DNA of 22,463 nucleotides, taken from assembly GCA_031255695.1 (NCBI GenBank), contig JAIRSA010000188.1:1-22463 (forward strand), written 5' to 3'. Origin of the DNA: Eubacteriales Family XIII. Incertae Sedis bacterium. Its GTDB lineage: Bacteria > Bacillota > Clostridia > Peptostreptococcales > Anaerovoracaceae. Shown here piece by piece: positions 14,969 to 21,947 of the stretch (the first letter of the stretch is position 1; each line of letters opens with the position of its first letter). A program made the translations under genes and the position numbers. Below the pieces are notes generated by a model that made no database searches, was not told the DNA's origin, and was given only the letters and a program-made list of their open reading frames with translations.

Positions 14969-15047
14969 AATCCAGACTCCAAAACAACAATCCCTAATAA
15001 ATGCCGGCCGCCCGGCGGGCGCCGTCCATCCAATAAATGCCAATCAG

Positions 15048-15076
15048 ATCGTACCATTATCCGCCTCAAAAGTCAA
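15048..15076 (-). promoter_or_regulatory. Promoter of the GNAT gene
   Basis: On the minus strand TTGACT (15071-15076) and TACGAT (15048-15053) are spaced by 17 bp. The start of transcription would be near 15041, about 73 nt before the ATG. Confidence 0.7.
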
Positions 15077-15255
15077 TCATTTTCAGCGAACATTGGGCGG
15101 GGCCGGCGGGTTTTTGAGTTTTTTATGTTGGTTTTTCGCCAAAAACTGGCTGGCAAGCCCTCGACTTTTCCTGCCTCGTATGCTAAAATTATGTATTGCT
15201 TGAAAACTTGGCGCTATCCTGTTTTTATATTGTGTGCGGCATAGGAGTATTGCTT

Positions 15256-16383
15256 ATGGGCGCGGACGCGCAAAAACATAATGAGCCTTCGGCGGGCGGG
15301 GCGGCAGTTTCCTGCGCGGCGGCGGGCCAGCATCAGGCGGGCGGGGCGCTTGCGGCCGGGGCGGCATCCACGTGCGCGGCAGCGGGCCAGCATCCGGCGG
15401 GCGGGGCGTCATCCACGTGCGCGGCGGCGGGCCAGCATCAGGCGGGCGGGGCGGGGCGCCTGTTTACCGCAGCCAGCCTTTTCTGCGGCGCCGGCGGCCT
15501 TGATATCGGCTTTGAGCGCGCAGGCTTCAAGACGCTCTGGGCCAATGACTTCGACCGCGACGCATGCGAGACCCACAGGCTTTGGAGCAAGGCCGATGTT
15601 GTATGCGGCGATATCTCGCGGATCGGCGCGGGGGATATCCCCTGCACGGATGTCATACTCGGCGGCTTTCCCTGCCAGGGGTTCAGCCTTTCCGGCCCCC
15701 GCAAGATCGACGACAGCCGCAACCGGCTGTACAAAGAATATGTCCGCATAGTGTCTGCCAAACGCCCCCTGGCCTTTATCGGCGAAAACGTCAAAGGCCT
15801 GCTTACGATGGCGGGCGGGGCTTTTATGGACGCCATCGTCGCGGAATTTTCCGGCTGCGGCTACGATGTCTACTGCCTGCCTGTCAACGCCAGGGATTAT
15901 GGCGTGCCGCAGGACCGTGAGCGGGTCATCATCGCCGGTTTCCGCAAGGATCTGGGCATACGCGGCTTCGCGCTGCCCAAATGCGCCGGGCGGCCGCAGA
16001 CGCTGGCCGACGCGCTTTCGGGGCTGCCGCAGGCGGTGCCTGGCGATGTGTGCGACGCGCCCTTTTCGCCGCGGTACATGTCGCGCAACCGCAAGCGCGG
16101 CTGGGGCGATGTGTCATACACCATCCCGGCCATGGCCAAGCAAGTGCCCCTCCATCCCGGATCGCCCGACATGGCGAAACTCGGCAAGGACATCTGGCGT
16201 TTCGGCGACGGCGGCACGCGCCGGCTCAGCTACAGGGAATGCGCCGCGATACAGACCTTCCCCGCCGATATGGAGTTCGCCGGCGATCTGACGAGCAAAT
16301 ACAGGCAGATCGGCAATGCAGTGCCCGTGAAGCTCGCCGAATGCGCGGCCAAGGCGGTCCGCTCGGCACTGGCATTGGCATAG
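15256..16383 (+). CDS. DNA (cytosine-5)-methyltransferase, apparently orphan
   Basis: This 375-residue enzyme methylates cytosine in a DNA recognition site using S-adenosylmethionine. Motifs: I SLFCGAGGLDIGF (~74-86), IV GGFPCQGFS with catalytic C140, VI ENVKG (177-181), VIII ARDYGVPQDRERVII (~212-226), and X YRQIGNAVPVKLA (~349-361). The target-recognition stretch MSRNRKRGWGDVSYTI-x-LHP (~275-300) resembles what I recall of M.HaeIII, so a GGCC-like site is a guess. No endonuclease is adjacent. The start at 15256 is chosen because AGGAG lies 8 nt upstream; the frame's earlier TTG at 15196 has no such site. Residues ~13-66 are repeats absent from the family, and the last codons lie in a hexanucleotide array. 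Confidence 0.94.
   Translation: MGADAQKHNEPSAGGAAVSCAAAGQHQAGGALAAGAASTCAAAGQHPAGGASSTCAAAGQHQAGGAGRLFTAASLFCGAGGLDIGFERAGFKTLWANDFDRDACETHRLWSKADVVCGDISRIGAGDIPCTDVILGGFPCQGFSLSGPRKIDDSRNRLYKEYVRIVSAKRPLAFIGENVKGLLTMAGGAFMDAIVAEFSGCGYDVYCLPVNARDYGVPQDRERVIIAGFRKDLGIRGFALPKCAGRPQTLADALSGLPQAVPGDVCDAPFSPRYMSRNRKRGWGDVSYTIPAMAKQVPLHPGSPDMAKLGKDIWRFGDGGTRRLSYRECAAIQTFPADMEFAGDLTSKYRQIGNAVPVKLAECAAKAVRSALALA
15313..15452 (+). repeat. Three in-frame GC-rich repeats in the methyltransferase N-terminus
   Basis: A 35-bp core starting TGCGCGGCGGCGGGCCAGCA occurs at 15313-15347, 15373-15407 (two mismatches) and 15418-15452. Spacings are 60 and 45 bp, both multiples of three. Each copy encodes CAAAGQHQAGG or CAAAGQHPAGG. 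Confidence 0.93.
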
Positions 16384-16406
16384 GCATCGGCATTGGCATT
16401 GGCATC
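16365..16406. repeat. Hexanucleotide GGCAT(N) array containing the methyltransferase stop
   Basis: Seven consecutive hexamers read GGCACT, GGCATT, GGCATA, GGCATC, GGCATT, GGCATT, GGCATC. The methyltransferase TAG at 16381-16383 is made by the junction of the third and fourth units. The array continues 23 bp past the stop. Confidence 0.93.
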
Positions 16407-16466
16407 GGCGCAGGCTGCGCCAGATTTCGGATTATTCGGATTAATGATATTATAATATTGAAATAT

Positions 16467-16473
16467 GAGGAGG
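16467..16473 (+). promoter_or_regulatory. Ribosome binding site deciding the ilvD start
   Basis: GAGGAGG lies 9 nt before the ATG at 16483, making that start preferable to ATGs at 16465 and 16474. A TATAAT within the 12-bp palindrome ATATTATAATAT (16447-16458) is just upstream but has no clear -35. Confidence 0.8.
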
Positions 16474-16482
16474 ATGAGTTTT

Positions 16483-18141
16483 ATGCGAAGCGACAAAATT
16501 AAGGCAGGCCCTGGCGGCGCGCATGTCCGGGCCCTTCTGTACGGGATGGGGTTTATAAAGGAAGAGATCGAGCGCCCGCTTATTGGCGTCGTCAATTCCC
16601 AGAACGAGATCGTGCCGGGGCACAGGCTGCTTGATCGTGTTGCCGAAGCCGTAAAGCACGGCGTGCTGCTCGCGGGCGGCAGCCCTGTGGAGTTCCCGTC
16701 CATCGGCATATGCGACGGCATTGCCATGGGGCACGACGGGATGAAATACCCATTGGCTAGCAGGGAGCTGATCTGCGATTCCATAGAAGCCATGGCCGTG
16801 GGGCACCAGTTTGACGGCCTCGTCCTTATCCCCAACTGCGACAAGATAGTGCCCGGCATGCTCATGGCGGCCGCCCGCCTCAATATACCGGCGGTGGTCG
16901 TAAGCGGCGGCCCTATGCGCACCGGCTTCCTCGACGGCAGGACGCTCGATTTCAACAGCGTGATGGAAAAGATCGGGCAATGCAAGAATGGCGGCTGCAG
17001 CGAGGAGGAACTTGAGCGCGTCGCCGAGCAGGCCTGCCCCGGCTGCGGCTCATGCTCCGGCCTTTTCACCGCAAACAGCATGAACTGCCTCACCGAGGCC
17101 CTGGGCATGGGCCTGCCGTTCAACGGGACGGCGCTCTGCGACAGCGGCGAGCGGATACGCATAGCGAAGGCTGCCGGCCTCAAGATCATGCAGCTTGTGA
17201 AGGATGGCATCCGGCCACGCGACATCATGACGGAAAAGGCTTTTGAAAACGCGATCACCGTGGACATGGCGATGGCGGGTTCCACCAACACCGTGCTCCA
17301 TCTGCCCGCGATCGCCCACGAGGCGGGGCTTCGGCTGGAACTGGCCACATTCGACAGGATCAGCGAGAAGACGCCCTATATCGCCAAGCTCAGCCCCAGC
17401 GGGCACCATCATCTGGAGGACCTCCACAGGGCCGGCGGCATACCCGCGATAATGAACGAGCTGTCCAAAAAGGGCCTTATCAATGAAGGCTGCATGACCG
17501 TGACCGGGCTTACTGCCGGCGAGAACACCGCCGATACGCCCATCCGCGACAACAGCATCATACTGCCTGCCGACAGCCCCTACCGCAACAGGGGCGGCCT
17601 GGCCATACTGCGCGGCAACCTGGCGCCGGACGGTGCCGTCGTGAAGGAGTCCGCAGTGGCCGAGGAGATGCTCAGGCACTCCGGCCCCGCAGTGGTATTC
17701 GACTCGGAGGAGGAGGCAAGCGCCGCGATATGGGGCAAAAAGATAAAGAAGGGCGACGTGATCGTGATCCGCTATGAGGGGCCAAAGGGCGGCCCTGGCA
17801 TGCGCGAGATGCTCTCGCCCACTTCGTCCATTGCTGGCATGGGCATGGACAAGGACGTGGCCCTGCTCACCGACGGCAGGTTCTCCGGCGCGTCTAGGGG
17901 CGCGTCCATAGGGCATATCTCGCCTGAAGCCATGGACGGCGGCCTTATCGGCCTCATCCGCGACGGCGACATCATACATATCGATATCCCGGGGAGGAAG
18001 CTGTCCGCCGAACTTTCGGACGACGAGATCGCCGCCAGGCGCTCGGCGTTCAAGCCCCCCGAACCCAAGGCCAAGACAGGCTACCTAGCCAGATATTCAA
18101 GGCTTGTGACATCGGCGAACACCGGGGCCGTGCTGAAATAG
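16483..18141 (+). CDS. ilvD: Dihydroxyacid dehydratase
   Basis: IlvD dehydrates 2,3-dihydroxy-isovalerate and -methylvalerate to the 2-keto acids in valine, isoleucine and leucine synthesis, using an iron-sulfur cluster and Mg2+. The 552-residue length is typical. Cluster and metal motifs are present: ICDG (C77), PNCDKIVPGM (C119, with the adjacent Asp-Lys), and CPGCGSCSGLFTANSMNCL (~185-203). Also seen are MAGSTNTVLHLPAI (~262-275) and the C-terminal LTDGRFSGASRG-x-IGHISPEA block (~463-483). It stands alone here, with no ilvB, ilvC or leu genes in view, and follows the methyltransferase by ~100 bp of repeat and AT-rich DNA. No T-box or leader peptide was recognised. Confidence 0.97.
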   Translation: MRSDKIKAGPGGAHVRALLYGMGFIKEEIERPLIGVVNSQNEIVPGHRLLDRVAEAVKHGVLLAGGSPVEFPSIGICDGIAMGHDGMKYPLASRELICDSIEAMAVGHQFDGLVLIPNCDKIVPGMLMAAARLNIPAVVVSGGPMRTGFLDGRTLDFNSVMEKIGQCKNGGCSEEELERVAEQACPGCGSCSGLFTANSMNCLTEALGMGLPFNGTALCDSGERIRIAKAAGLKIMQLVKDGIRPRDIMTEKAFENAITVDMAMAGSTNTVLHLPAIAHEAGLRLELATFDRISEKTPYIAKLSPSGHHHLEDLHRAGGIPAIMNELSKKGLINEGCMTVTGLTAGENTADTPIRDNSIILPADSPYRNRGGLAILRGNLAPDGAVVKESAVAEEMLRHSGPAVVFDSEEEASAAIWGKKIKKGDVIVIRYEGPKGGPGMREMLSPTSSIAGMGMDKDVALLTDGRFSGASRGASIGHISPEAMDGGLIGLIRDGDIIHIDIPGRKLSAELSDDEIAARRSAFKPPEPKAKTGYLARYSRLVTSANTGAVLK

Positions 18142-18284
18142 CCGGCCCGCCCCCGGCGCTTGATCTGGCGGCCTATGCGCCCAATGCAGAAGCTACGGAA
18201 TACTGAACTTTGGTAAAGTTTCTACGCCAAGTGGCGATGATGTTGGCGTAGATAATGGCGTAGATAAAGAAATGAGGGAATGAA

Positions 18285-18680
18285 ATGAGCAAGGTTATCC
18301 ATTTTGAAGTACAGGCAGACGATATTGAGCGTGCGAAAAACTTTTATGCGAATGTGTTCGGTTGGCAGTATCAAGATTATAGCGATTATGTGGGTGCTCC
18401 GTATTTTGGCGTAATTGCCGGAGAAGAAACTGAACAGGGCGCGAACGGCGCAATTTTACCTCGGGGCGCTGCCCGGCCAACTCTCGGACAGGGGCTGAAT
18501 TCATTTTGTTGCACCATGGGTGTTGCGGATTATGACAAAACTCACGACCTAATCATCAAAAATGGCGGTGAGGTCGCATTGCCCAAGGCTGCTTTGCCGG
18601 GTATGGCATGGCAAGGCTACTACATCGACACAGAGGGCAATACTTTTGGCATCCATCAACCCGACGAAAACGCAAAATAG
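18285..18680 (+). CDS. VOC-superfamily (glyoxalase-like) protein
   Basis: The 131-residue product fits a two-module vicinal-oxygen-chelate fold: module 1 begins KVIHFEVQADDIERAKNFYA with FGW, and module 2 begins NSFCCTMGVADYDKTHDLII and ends YYIDTEGNTFGIHQPDE. H6 and the acidic residue in the EGN/GIH end occupy positions that bind metal in active members, but the substrate is not predictable; similar proteins are annotated only as glyoxalase/bleomycin-resistance-like. GAGGGAAT lies before the ATG. Base use is visibly more AT-rich than its neighbours, including the upstream gap, suggesting transfer. A 12-bp direct repeat TGGCGTAGATAA sits upstream at about 18242-18267. Confidence 0.9.
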   Translation: MSKVIHFEVQADDIERAKNFYANVFGWQYQDYSDYVGAPYFGVIAGEETEQGANGAILPRGAARPTLGQGLNSFCCTMGVADYDKTHDLIIKNGGEVALPKAALPGMAWQGYYIDTEGNTFGIHQPDENAK

Positions 18681-18757
18681 CCATTTACCACAAAGGCTAA
18701 AACCAGCCCGGCGATTGATAATTCAACCGTTTCGGAACGTTGCCGTATGAGTGGGAA

Positions 18758-18785
18758 AACCCCGGCGTCCCATGCCGCCGGGGTT
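18758..18785. other. 10-bp hairpin between convergent genes
   Basis: AACCCCGGCG (18758-18767) pairs with CGCCGGGGTT (18776-18785) around an 8-nt loop. It is followed by GCTCCCGG, not a T-run, so it may support rather than replace the terminator 17 bp downstream. Confidence 0.6.
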
Positions 18786-18801
18786 GCTCCCGGCATATTG
18801 C

Positions 18802-18829
18802 AAAGGCCCCTCGCAATGAAGGGGCCTTT
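18802..18829. terminator. Bidirectional intrinsic terminator
   Basis: AAAGGCCCCT (18802-18811) and AGGGGCCTTT (18820-18829) form a perfect 10-bp stem with an 8-nt loop. The A and T ends serve both strands, and T-rich DNA follows on the plus strand. It separates the convergent VOC and histidine kinase genes. Confidence 0.8.
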
Positions 18830-18893
18830 ATCGTCTGTCTGTTTGTTTATTTACTGCTCATCCGCTTGTCCGCCATCGGCGGGCCTATCGTGG

Positions 18894-21488
18894 TCAGAAA
18901 TAGCTTTCCAGTGCCTCCATCAGCGAGTCTATCTCTATGGGCTTCGCTATATGCCCGTTCATGCCTGCGTCCAGGCATTGCTGTATGTCCTCCTTGAATG
19001 CGTTCGCCGTCATCGCGACTATGGGCACATTTGCTGTGTGGCCGCTGCCCAAGGTGCGTATGCGCTTCGTCGCGCCGATACCGTCGAGCACCGGCATCTG
19101 GACATCCATAAGCACAATATCGTAGCTTTCGCCCGCCTCGAACCGCCTCACCGCCTCCAGGCCATTTTCTGAGCAGACTATTTCTATGCCTGTCTCTTCG
19201 AGTATCCCCATCATGATCTCGCGGTTTATCTCTATGTCCTCCACGAGCAGCAGCCGCTTGCCCGTCCAGTCATGGCGCCCCTTGCCGCCTGCCCGCCCTG
19301 GGTGCCCCTTGCGCATCGCGAGCGCCTTGTCGGTCAACTGCACTATCTTGTCGTAGAGCATTGACGGGAGCACGGGCTTGGCGATGAAATTCGTCACGCC
19401 CAGCGGCCTCATCACATCTTCCATATCAGTCCAGTCCTTCGCGGAGATCATGACTATCACGCCGGCATATCCGGCCGCATTTATTTCCCGTGCCGTATCC
19501 GCGCCGTTCATGACCGGCATGCCCCAATCCAGGAATATTATGTCATATGGCACGCCCTCCTCCTCGGCGCCCGCTATCAGCGCCAGGGCCTCCGCCCCGC
19601 CGTGCGCGATGTCGCATTTCATGGAATAGCTGGCGAGCATGCTGGCGAAATAGTCCGTGACATCCCAGTTGTCGTCGACCACAAGGATCCTGAGAGACGT
19701 GACCGCCCCGATATCCCTATGGTCGTATTTCACGCCGCCCCACTTTATGCCTACTTCAAATATGAATGTAGCGCCCTTGCCCAGCTCGCTTTCCACCCAT
19801 ATGCCGCCGCCCATCAGATCCACTATCTTCTTGCATATGGCAAGCCCCAGGCCTGTGCCGCCGAACTGCCTCGTAATGCTGCCGTCTGCCTGCTCAAATG
19901 AGCGGAACAGCTTTGACTGCTGCTCTTTGGATATGCCAATACCGTTGTCGGCCACCTCTATGCGCAGCATGGCGCCTTCGCTGCCGTCCCCTTCTGCCCT
20001 TATGCGCATGGTTATCACGCCGAGATCCGGCGAGAATTTGCTCGCGTTCGTCAGGAGGTTCATCAGGATCTGCGAAAGCCTCAGCTCATCGGCAATGACC
20101 TTGCGCTTGAAGGGATGCGGGAAGTCGATGAAAAACTCCTGGCTCCTCTCCTGCAGCTTGACCTGCATGACATTCATGACGTGTTCGATCATCTTGTCAA
20201 AGTCGAACTCATTTTCGGATATCTCGAACTTGCCCGATTCTATCTTCGACATGTCCAGCACGTCGTTTATGATGCTGAGCAGTTGCCTCGACGAATCGTC
20301 TATCTTGTTCAGGCATTGCTGCACGCGGTCCCAGTCCGTCGTCTTCTTCGCTATGGTGGCCATGCCGATGATCGCGTTCATCGGGGTGCGGATCTCGTGG
20401 CTCATGCGCGACAGGAACTCGCTCTTGGCCACGGTACTGGCGAGGGCCTCCTCCTTCGCCCGTATGAGCCCTTCGATCATCTCAGCCCGCCAGATAGCGG
20501 CCGCGACGATGACGCCGCCCGAACTTATGATGTCCTCTTCCTCTTTGCCGAAAACGCGCTCCCTTGTATGGTCCTCGAAGCTTATGAAGCCCCAGAACTT
20601 GGCCTCAAGCATTATCGGCGTGACCATGAGCGTTCTGATGCCTTCTGCGGCCTCTGGCTTTTCAATGGCGCCCGGAGGGATGTCCTTCACCATTATATTG
20701 ACGATGTCCAGGCCATCCTCGCGCACCCCCGGTATGCCGCCCAGCACCTCCGCAAACGGCGCCTCTATGAGCTCTGGCGTCTCGCCGCTGCGGCTCCACG
20801 CGAACACCTGGCGGCTTATCAGGACGCCGTTTTCGCTCCGGTTCTGCCAAATGTACGCGCGATCCACGCGTATTGCGGCAGCGAGCGAGCCGAGTGCCCT
20901 GACGATGCGGCCGTTCATATCGTCCGTGTGGATCTCCGCCATCAGGCTGTCCGCCACCTCGTTCACTGTGGACAGCAGCCTATCGCGCCGCGCCAGCAGA
21001 TCCCCCTTTTTCCACAATGCCGTCAGGTCCGCGAAGCATCCCGATATGGCGAATGTATCCATATAAGGTATTTTTTTCAATATAATCTTCATGCTGAACT
21101 GTTCGCCCAGAAGCTTGATCTCGGTAACGATCTGGACCTCGCCCTGGCTGGCAGCGGTCTGGATCATCTCGATCAGCGGGACAGTGCGGCTGCCGTCCGG
21201 CTGATGTTCCGGCACACTTTCGTCAAAACGCTGCAAGAAGCCGGCCAGGGCCTCTTCCTTGTTTGTGAACCCCATGTATTCCATCGTGATCGTGTTGCAG
21301 TCTATGCACTCGAACCTATCATTGAACAGCACATTTATAAATGGGCTTCCCGCGAATATTGTGGCCCGTGCGCATACCCTGCATCGTTCCGCCTCCATCG
21401 CCCCGTCCGCCACGCCTGGCCCGCAGCCTATCTTGATACACTGATCATGCGCACTTTCGGCACTTCCCCAGATATACGGATTATTCAT
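18894..21488 (-). CDS. Hybrid sensor histidine kinase with two receiver domains
   Basis: The 864-residue protein is a soluble signalling kinase; no transmembrane helix or signal peptide is seen. Order: an N-terminal segment with three cysteine pairs (C17/C22, C36/C39, C61/C64), a PAS-like domain (~45-155), a GAF-like domain (~170-340), a HisKA domain with SHEIRTPMNAIIG (phospho-acceptor H364), an HATPase domain (N-box NLLTNAS ~477, DNGIG 514-518, GGTGLGLA 543-550), receiver 1 (~600-720; DD 605-606, D654, K704) and receiver 2 (~744-860; ED 750-751, D795, K849). There is no HPt domain, so a separate phosphotransfer protein or direct receiver output is needed. No response-regulator gene adjoins it. 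AAGGA lies upstream of the ATG and a good promoter is visible. Confidence 0.95.
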   Translation of the reverse strand: MNNPYIWGSAESAHDQCIKIGCGPGVADGAMEAERCRVCARATIFAGSPFINVLFNDRFECIDCNTITMEYMGFTNKEEALAGFLQRFDESVPEHQPDGSRTVPLIEMIQTAASQGEVQIVTEIKLLGEQFSMKIILKKIPYMDTFAISGCFADLTALWKKGDLLARRDRLLSTVNEVADSLMAEIHTDDMNGRIVRALGSLAAAIRVDRAYIWQNRSENGVLISRQVFAWSRSGETPELIEAPFAEVLGGIPGVREDGLDIVNIMVKDIPPGAIEKPEAAEGIRTLMVTPIMLEAKFWGFISFEDHTRERVFGKEEEDIISSGGVIVAAAIWRAEMIEGLIRAKEEALASTVAKSEFLSRMSHEIRTPMNAIIGMATIAKKTTDWDRVQQCLNKIDDSSRQLLSIINDVLDMSKIESGKFEISENEFDFDKMIEHVMNVMQVKLQERSQEFFIDFPHPFKRKVIADELRLSQILMNLLTNASKFSPDLGVITMRIRAEGDGSEGAMLRIEVADNGIGISKEQQSKLFRSFEQADGSITRQFGGTGLGLAICKKIVDLMGGGIWVESELGKGATFIFEVGIKWGGVKYDHRDIGAVTSLRILVVDDNWDVTDYFASMLASYSMKCDIAHGGAEALALIAGAEEEGVPYDIIFLDWGMPVMNGADTAREINAAGYAGVIVMISAKDWTDMEDVMRPLGVTNFIAKPVLPSMLYDKIVQLTDKALAMRKGHPGRAGGKGRHDWTGKRLLLVEDIEINREIMMGILEETGIEIVCSENGLEAVRRFEAGESYDIVLMDVQMPVLDGIGATKRIRTLGSGHTANVPIVAMTANAFKEDIQQCLDAGMNGHIAKPIEIDSLMEALESYF

Positions 21489-21508
21489 TTCTTAGCACTT
21501 CCTTTTGG

Positions 21509-21538
21509 TGTTTTGACTTATGATGTTTTGACTTATAG
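21509..21538. repeat. 15-bp tandem direct repeat in the kinase leader
   Basis: TGTTTTGACTTATGA (21509-21523) and TGTTTTGACTTATAG (21524-21538) lie between the kinase promoter and its start codon. They could be regulator half-sites or protein-binding RNA repeats. Confidence 0.75.
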
Positions 21539-21586
21539 TGTAATAAAATGCCTGTTATCGTTTCATGCAAAACTCCTTTCAATATA

Positions 21587-21615
21587 ATCATATATTTTTT
21601 GACGAAAAAAGTCAA
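21587..21615 (-). promoter_or_regulatory. Promoter of the hybrid kinase gene
   Basis: On the minus strand TTGACT (21610-21615) and TATGAT (21587-21592) are spaced by 17 bp. The -35 overlaps an inverted repeat TTGAC/GTCAA (21599-21603, 21611-21615), a possible operator. The leader is ~90 nt. Confidence 0.75.
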
Positions 21616-21684
21616 CAAATTCAACGAAATATATTATGGAAGACTGCGGGGATGGGCTTCAGTTCGAGCGGGAGTGGACTGGAC

Positions 21685-21732
21685 GCACAGCACAAGGGCG
21701 TCGCACAGCACAATGGCGTCACACAGCACGTC
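21685..21732. repeat. 18-bp tandem repeat, about 2.6 copies
   Basis: GCACAGCACAAGGGCGTC (21685-21702) is followed by GCACAGCACAATGGCGTC (21703-21720) and a partial ACACAGCACGTC (21721-21732). No coding function is evident. Confidence 0.85.
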
Positions 21733-21751
21733 ATATTCCAGTTCAAGCGGG

Positions 21752-21797
21752 CGCGGGCGGGGTCCGCATGCAAACGCGGGCGGGGTCCGCATGCAAA
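21752..21797. repeat. 23-bp tandem repeat, two copies
   Basis: A 23-bp unit starting CGCGGGCGGGGTCCGCATGC occurs at 21752-21774 and 21775-21797 and runs directly into the next repeat type. Confidence 0.9.
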
Positions 21798-21876
21798 AAA
21801 AGGGGATGCGCCCCGAAGTTCTGTGGGGAGATGGCCGGACGGTGGCGCACAGCAAAAAAGGGGATGCGCCCCGAAG
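21796..21876. repeat. Duplicated 23-bp terminator half-arm
   Basis: A 23-bp unit starting AAAAAAGGGGATGCGCCCCG occurs at 21796-21818 and 21854-21876, 58 bp apart. Each copy is a hairpin 3' arm plus T-run on the minus strand. Only the second is adjacent to the matching 5' arm (21896-21907). Confidence 0.9.
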
Positions 21877-21907
21877 CGGCTGTATCGGCCTGCCTGGGGC
21901 GCATCCC
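21854..21907 (-). terminator. Intrinsic terminator of gdhA
   Basis: On the minus strand GGGATGCGCCCC (21896-21907) pairs perfectly over 12 bp with GGGGCGCATCCC (21861-21872), then C and TTTTTT (21854-21859). The loop is 23 nt with some internal pairing. It lies ~40 bp after the gdhA stop. Confidence 0.88.
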
Positions 21908-21947
21908 TAAAGAGTTCAAATGTTTTTCTATTTTATAAGCTGCCCGA

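Noticed and set aside
15196..15255. TTG start at 15196 adding 20 residues, including a hydrophobic stretch, to the methyltransferase
   Set aside because: The ATG at 15256 has AGGAG 8 nt upstream while the TTG has no site. The region looks like promoter DNA, and a membrane-like leader makes no sense on a DNA methyltransferase.
15256..16383. Restriction-modification or phage-defence system around the methyltransferase
   Set aside because: Neighbours are a GNAT enzyme and ilvD. No endonuclease, Vsr, helicase or other defence gene is in the window.
19657..21587. Long plus-strand frames (469 and 490 codons) opposite the hybrid kinase
   Set aside because: Both are shadows of the kinase gene, which has unambiguous conserved motifs, its own ribosome binding site and promoter.
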